From the NCBI GenBank assembly GCA_025362615.1, contig JANYFQ010000538.1:1-5767 (forward strand): 5,767 nt of DNA, in the 5' to 3' direction. The notes under the pieces were generated by a model, which was not told the DNA's origin, did not search any database, and was given only the letters and a program-made list of their open reading frames with translations. Within the stretch, counting starts at the first letter, position 1, and each line of letters opens with the position of its first letter. The DNA comes from Hymenobacter sp. Lineage in GTDB: Bacteria; Bacteroidota; Bacteroidia; Cytophagales; Hymenobacteraceae. The translations under genes and the position numbers were made by a program. Shown here one piece after another: positions 5,753 through 5,767 of this stretch.

Positions 5753-5767
5753 CGAAAAAAAGCTGGC

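Noticed and set aside
1..5767. CRISPR array, tRNA, rRNA, IS element or integrase
   Set aside because: I looked for spaced repeats, tRNA-like folds, transposase frames and terminal repeats on both strands and saw none.

Overview
The window looks like part of a chromosome or metagenomic contig from a GC-rich Bacteroidota bacterium, most plausibly Hymenobacter or a close relative (Cytophagales). The reasons are an AsmA-like C-terminal domain and an alanine dehydrogenase that both read like Bacteroidota members of their families, TAnnTTTG-type -7 promoter boxes ahead of several genes, and a general lack of Shine-Dalgarno sequences. Genus and protein names come from remembered family features, not from a search.

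Layout. Bases 1-98 hold the tail of an unrelated GC-rich reading frame with a strong SD and an overlapping TGA/GTG stop-start, a style foreign to the rest of the window. It runs straight into the C-terminal third of an AsmA-like envelope protein (95-1063), whose N-terminal part is absent. Next comes a lower-GC restriction-modification island: a type II restriction endonuclease gene broken by a one-base frameshift at a C tract (1135-1955), then an intact beta-class N6-adenine/N4-cytosine DNA methyltransferase (2020-2859). Each has its own promoter-like box. The methyltransferase converges on a minus-strand pair, tsaE (t6A tRNA-modification ATPase, 4105-4584) followed six bases later by an alanine dehydrogenase-like gene (2872-4098), which is host housekeeping DNA.

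The tsaE upstream region (4585-4811) carries an unlisted minus-strand reading frame that resembles the C-terminus of a small membrane protein. It stays open to, and past, the first base of a type II toxin-antitoxin operon on the plus strand (antitoxin 4812-5057, RelE/ParE-like toxin 5047-5376). A possible operator and -7 box precede the operon. The window closes with a small AT-richer three-helix membrane protein (5453-5752).

Functionally, two selfish or defence modules (R-M and toxin-antitoxin) flank a conserved tsaE-ald block. I see no convincing new multi-gene system. The points most worth checking are the endonuclease frameshift (real inactivation or sequencing error), the abrupt left-edge junction (possible chimera), and the cryptic membrane-peptide frame beside the toxin-antitoxin operon.
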